From: an uncultured Eubacteriales bacterium
GTDB taxonomy: Bacteria > Bacillota_A > Clostridia > Lachnospirales > Lachnospiraceae
NCBI GenBank assembly: GCA_900321365.1
Contig: ONVT01000251.1
Coordinates: 1 to 6,345, forward strand
Length of the DNA: 6,345 bases
Direction of reading: 5' to 3'
This document shows positions 5,598 to 6,345 of the stretch, in pieces. The translations under genes and the position numbers were made by a program. The notes beneath the pieces are model-generated. The model was not told the DNA's origin and made no database searches. It saw only the letters and a list, made by a program, of their open reading frames with translations. How positions within the stretch are numbered: the stretch's first letter is position 1; each line of letters opens with the position of its first letter.

Positions 5598-6345
5598 ATG
5601 ACGATTATCGTAACAGGAGGAGCCGGCTTTATCGGCAGCAACTTTGTATTCCACATGCTGGACCGCTACCCGGATGACAGGATCATCTGCCTGGACTGCC
5701 TGACTTACGCGGGCAATCTGAGTACTCTCGCACCGGTCATGGACAATCCGAATTTCCGTTTCGTGAAGGAGTCCATCACCGACAGGGATGCCGTTTACCG
5801 CCTCTTCGAGGAAGAGCATCCGGATATCGTTGTGAACTTCGCGGCGGAAAGCCATGTCGACCGCTCGATCGTGGATCCGGACATTTTCCTGGAGACAAAT
5901 ATCCGCGGTACGACGATCCTCATGGATGCCTGCAGAAAATATGGGATCACACGCTATCACCAGGTGTCTACAGATGAAGTATACGGTGACCTGCCACTTG
6001 ACAGGCCGGACCTGTTCTTCACGGAGACAACCCCGATCCATACCTCGAGCCCCTATTCCAGCTCGAAGGCGTCCGCGGACCTGTTTGTCCTGGCCTATCA
6101 CCGCACCTATGGGCTGCCGGTATCGATCTCCCGCTGCAGCAACAATTACGGGCCGTATCATTTCCCGGAAAAGCTGATCCCGCTGATGATCATCAACGCG
6201 CTGCATGACAAGAGTCTTCCGGTCTACGGAGAGGGGCTGAATGTCCGTGACTGGCTGTATGTAGAGGACCACTGCAGGGCCATCGACCTGATCATTCACA
6301 AAGGGCGTGTCGGCGAGGTCTACAACGTCGGCGGGCACAATGAGA
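5598..6345 (+). CDS. rmlB: dTDP-glucose 4,6-dehydratase (3' partial)
   Basis: RmlB (RfbB) converts dTDP-glucose to dTDP-4-keto-6-deoxyglucose using tightly bound NAD+, directly after RmlA. The 249 residues visible are open to the window end; full-length enzymes have about 320-360. The Rossmann NAD-binding motif TGGAGFIG is at 6-13. [11 protein letters not shown] (80-90) and the catalytic STDEVYG (124-130, with T125, D126 and E127) follow. YSSSK (Y153-x3-K157) is the SDR catalytic pair. The [18 protein letters not shown] segment and the [10 protein letters not shown] signature near the end are also characteristic. The start ATG has GGAGG (5584-5588) 9 bases upstream. It is co-directional with rmlA and probably transcribed with it despite the unusually wide 164-base gap. 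rmlC and rmlD are expected nearby outside the window, but this cannot be seen. Confidence 0.96.
   Translation, partial: MTIIVTGGAGFIGSNFVFHMLDRYPDDRIICLDCLTYAGNLSTLAPVMDNPNFRFVKESITDRDAVYRLFEEEHPDIVVNFAAESHVDRSIVDPDIFLETNIRGTTILMDACRKYGITRYHQVSTDEVYGDLPLDRPDLFFTETTPIHTSSPYSSSKASADLFVLAYHRTYGLPVSISRCSNNYGPYHFPEKLIPLMIINALHDKSLPVYGEGLNVRDWLYVEDHCRAIDLIIHKGRVGEVYNVGGHNE

Noticed and set aside
5580..6338. 252-residue minus-strand open frame over rmlB
   Set aside because: The plus strand encodes rmlB with all catalytic motifs; the reverse frame is a by-product.
1..6345. New defence, toxin or mobile system
   Set aside because: All five proteins fall in known families and no integrase, transposase, terminal repeats or CRISPR-like array is visible.

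Overview
The window reads as a chromosomal segment from a Gram-positive anaerobe of the Clostridia, most likely of Lachnospiraceae type. This is an inference from three things: a repeat-rich surface protein ending in a sortase-like TGD/membrane-helix/Arg tail, strong AAGGAG- or GGAGG-type ribosome binding sites, and a stand-alone AlaX-type editing protein with a C-terminal DHHA1-like domain. Base composition looks moderately GC-rich by eye. Five protein genes are visible, and no tRNA, rRNA, insertion sequence, CRISPR array or phage gene was found.

Layout: (1) 2-1882 (+) is the 3' part of a large cell-surface protein built from InlB-B-like repeats, with a C-terminal membrane anchor; its beginning lies outside the window. 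(2) 2032-2065 is a strong hairpin between two convergent genes. (3) 2092-2925 (-) is a Cof-type HAD phosphatase. (4) 2926-3158 is a divergent regulatory region. Two sigma-A-like promoters point away from each other, share one -35 region and carry matching operator-like words at identical distances. (5) 3159-4349 (+) is an alanyl-tRNA editing protein. (6) 4350-4536 is a leader region with a candidate promoter followed by a hairpin and T-run. (7) 4537-5433 (+) is rmlA (glucose-1-phosphate thymidylyltransferase). (8) 5598-6345 (+) is rmlB (dTDP-glucose 4,6-dehydratase), cut by the window end.

The two right-hand genes catalyse the first two steps of dTDP-L-rhamnose (or another dTDP-6-deoxyhexose) synthesis. 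They probably open a larger cell-surface polysaccharide locus beyond the window. The HAD phosphatase and AlaX-type genes are housekeeping-like and probably co-regulated through their shared promoter region. The surface protein is a separate unit reading in from the left.

The most interesting part is non-coding: the almost mirror-symmetric promoter region around position 3031, plus a third operator copy that can fold with the second in the AlaX leader. I saw no evidence for a new defence or mobile system, and the protein-coding content is of known families.
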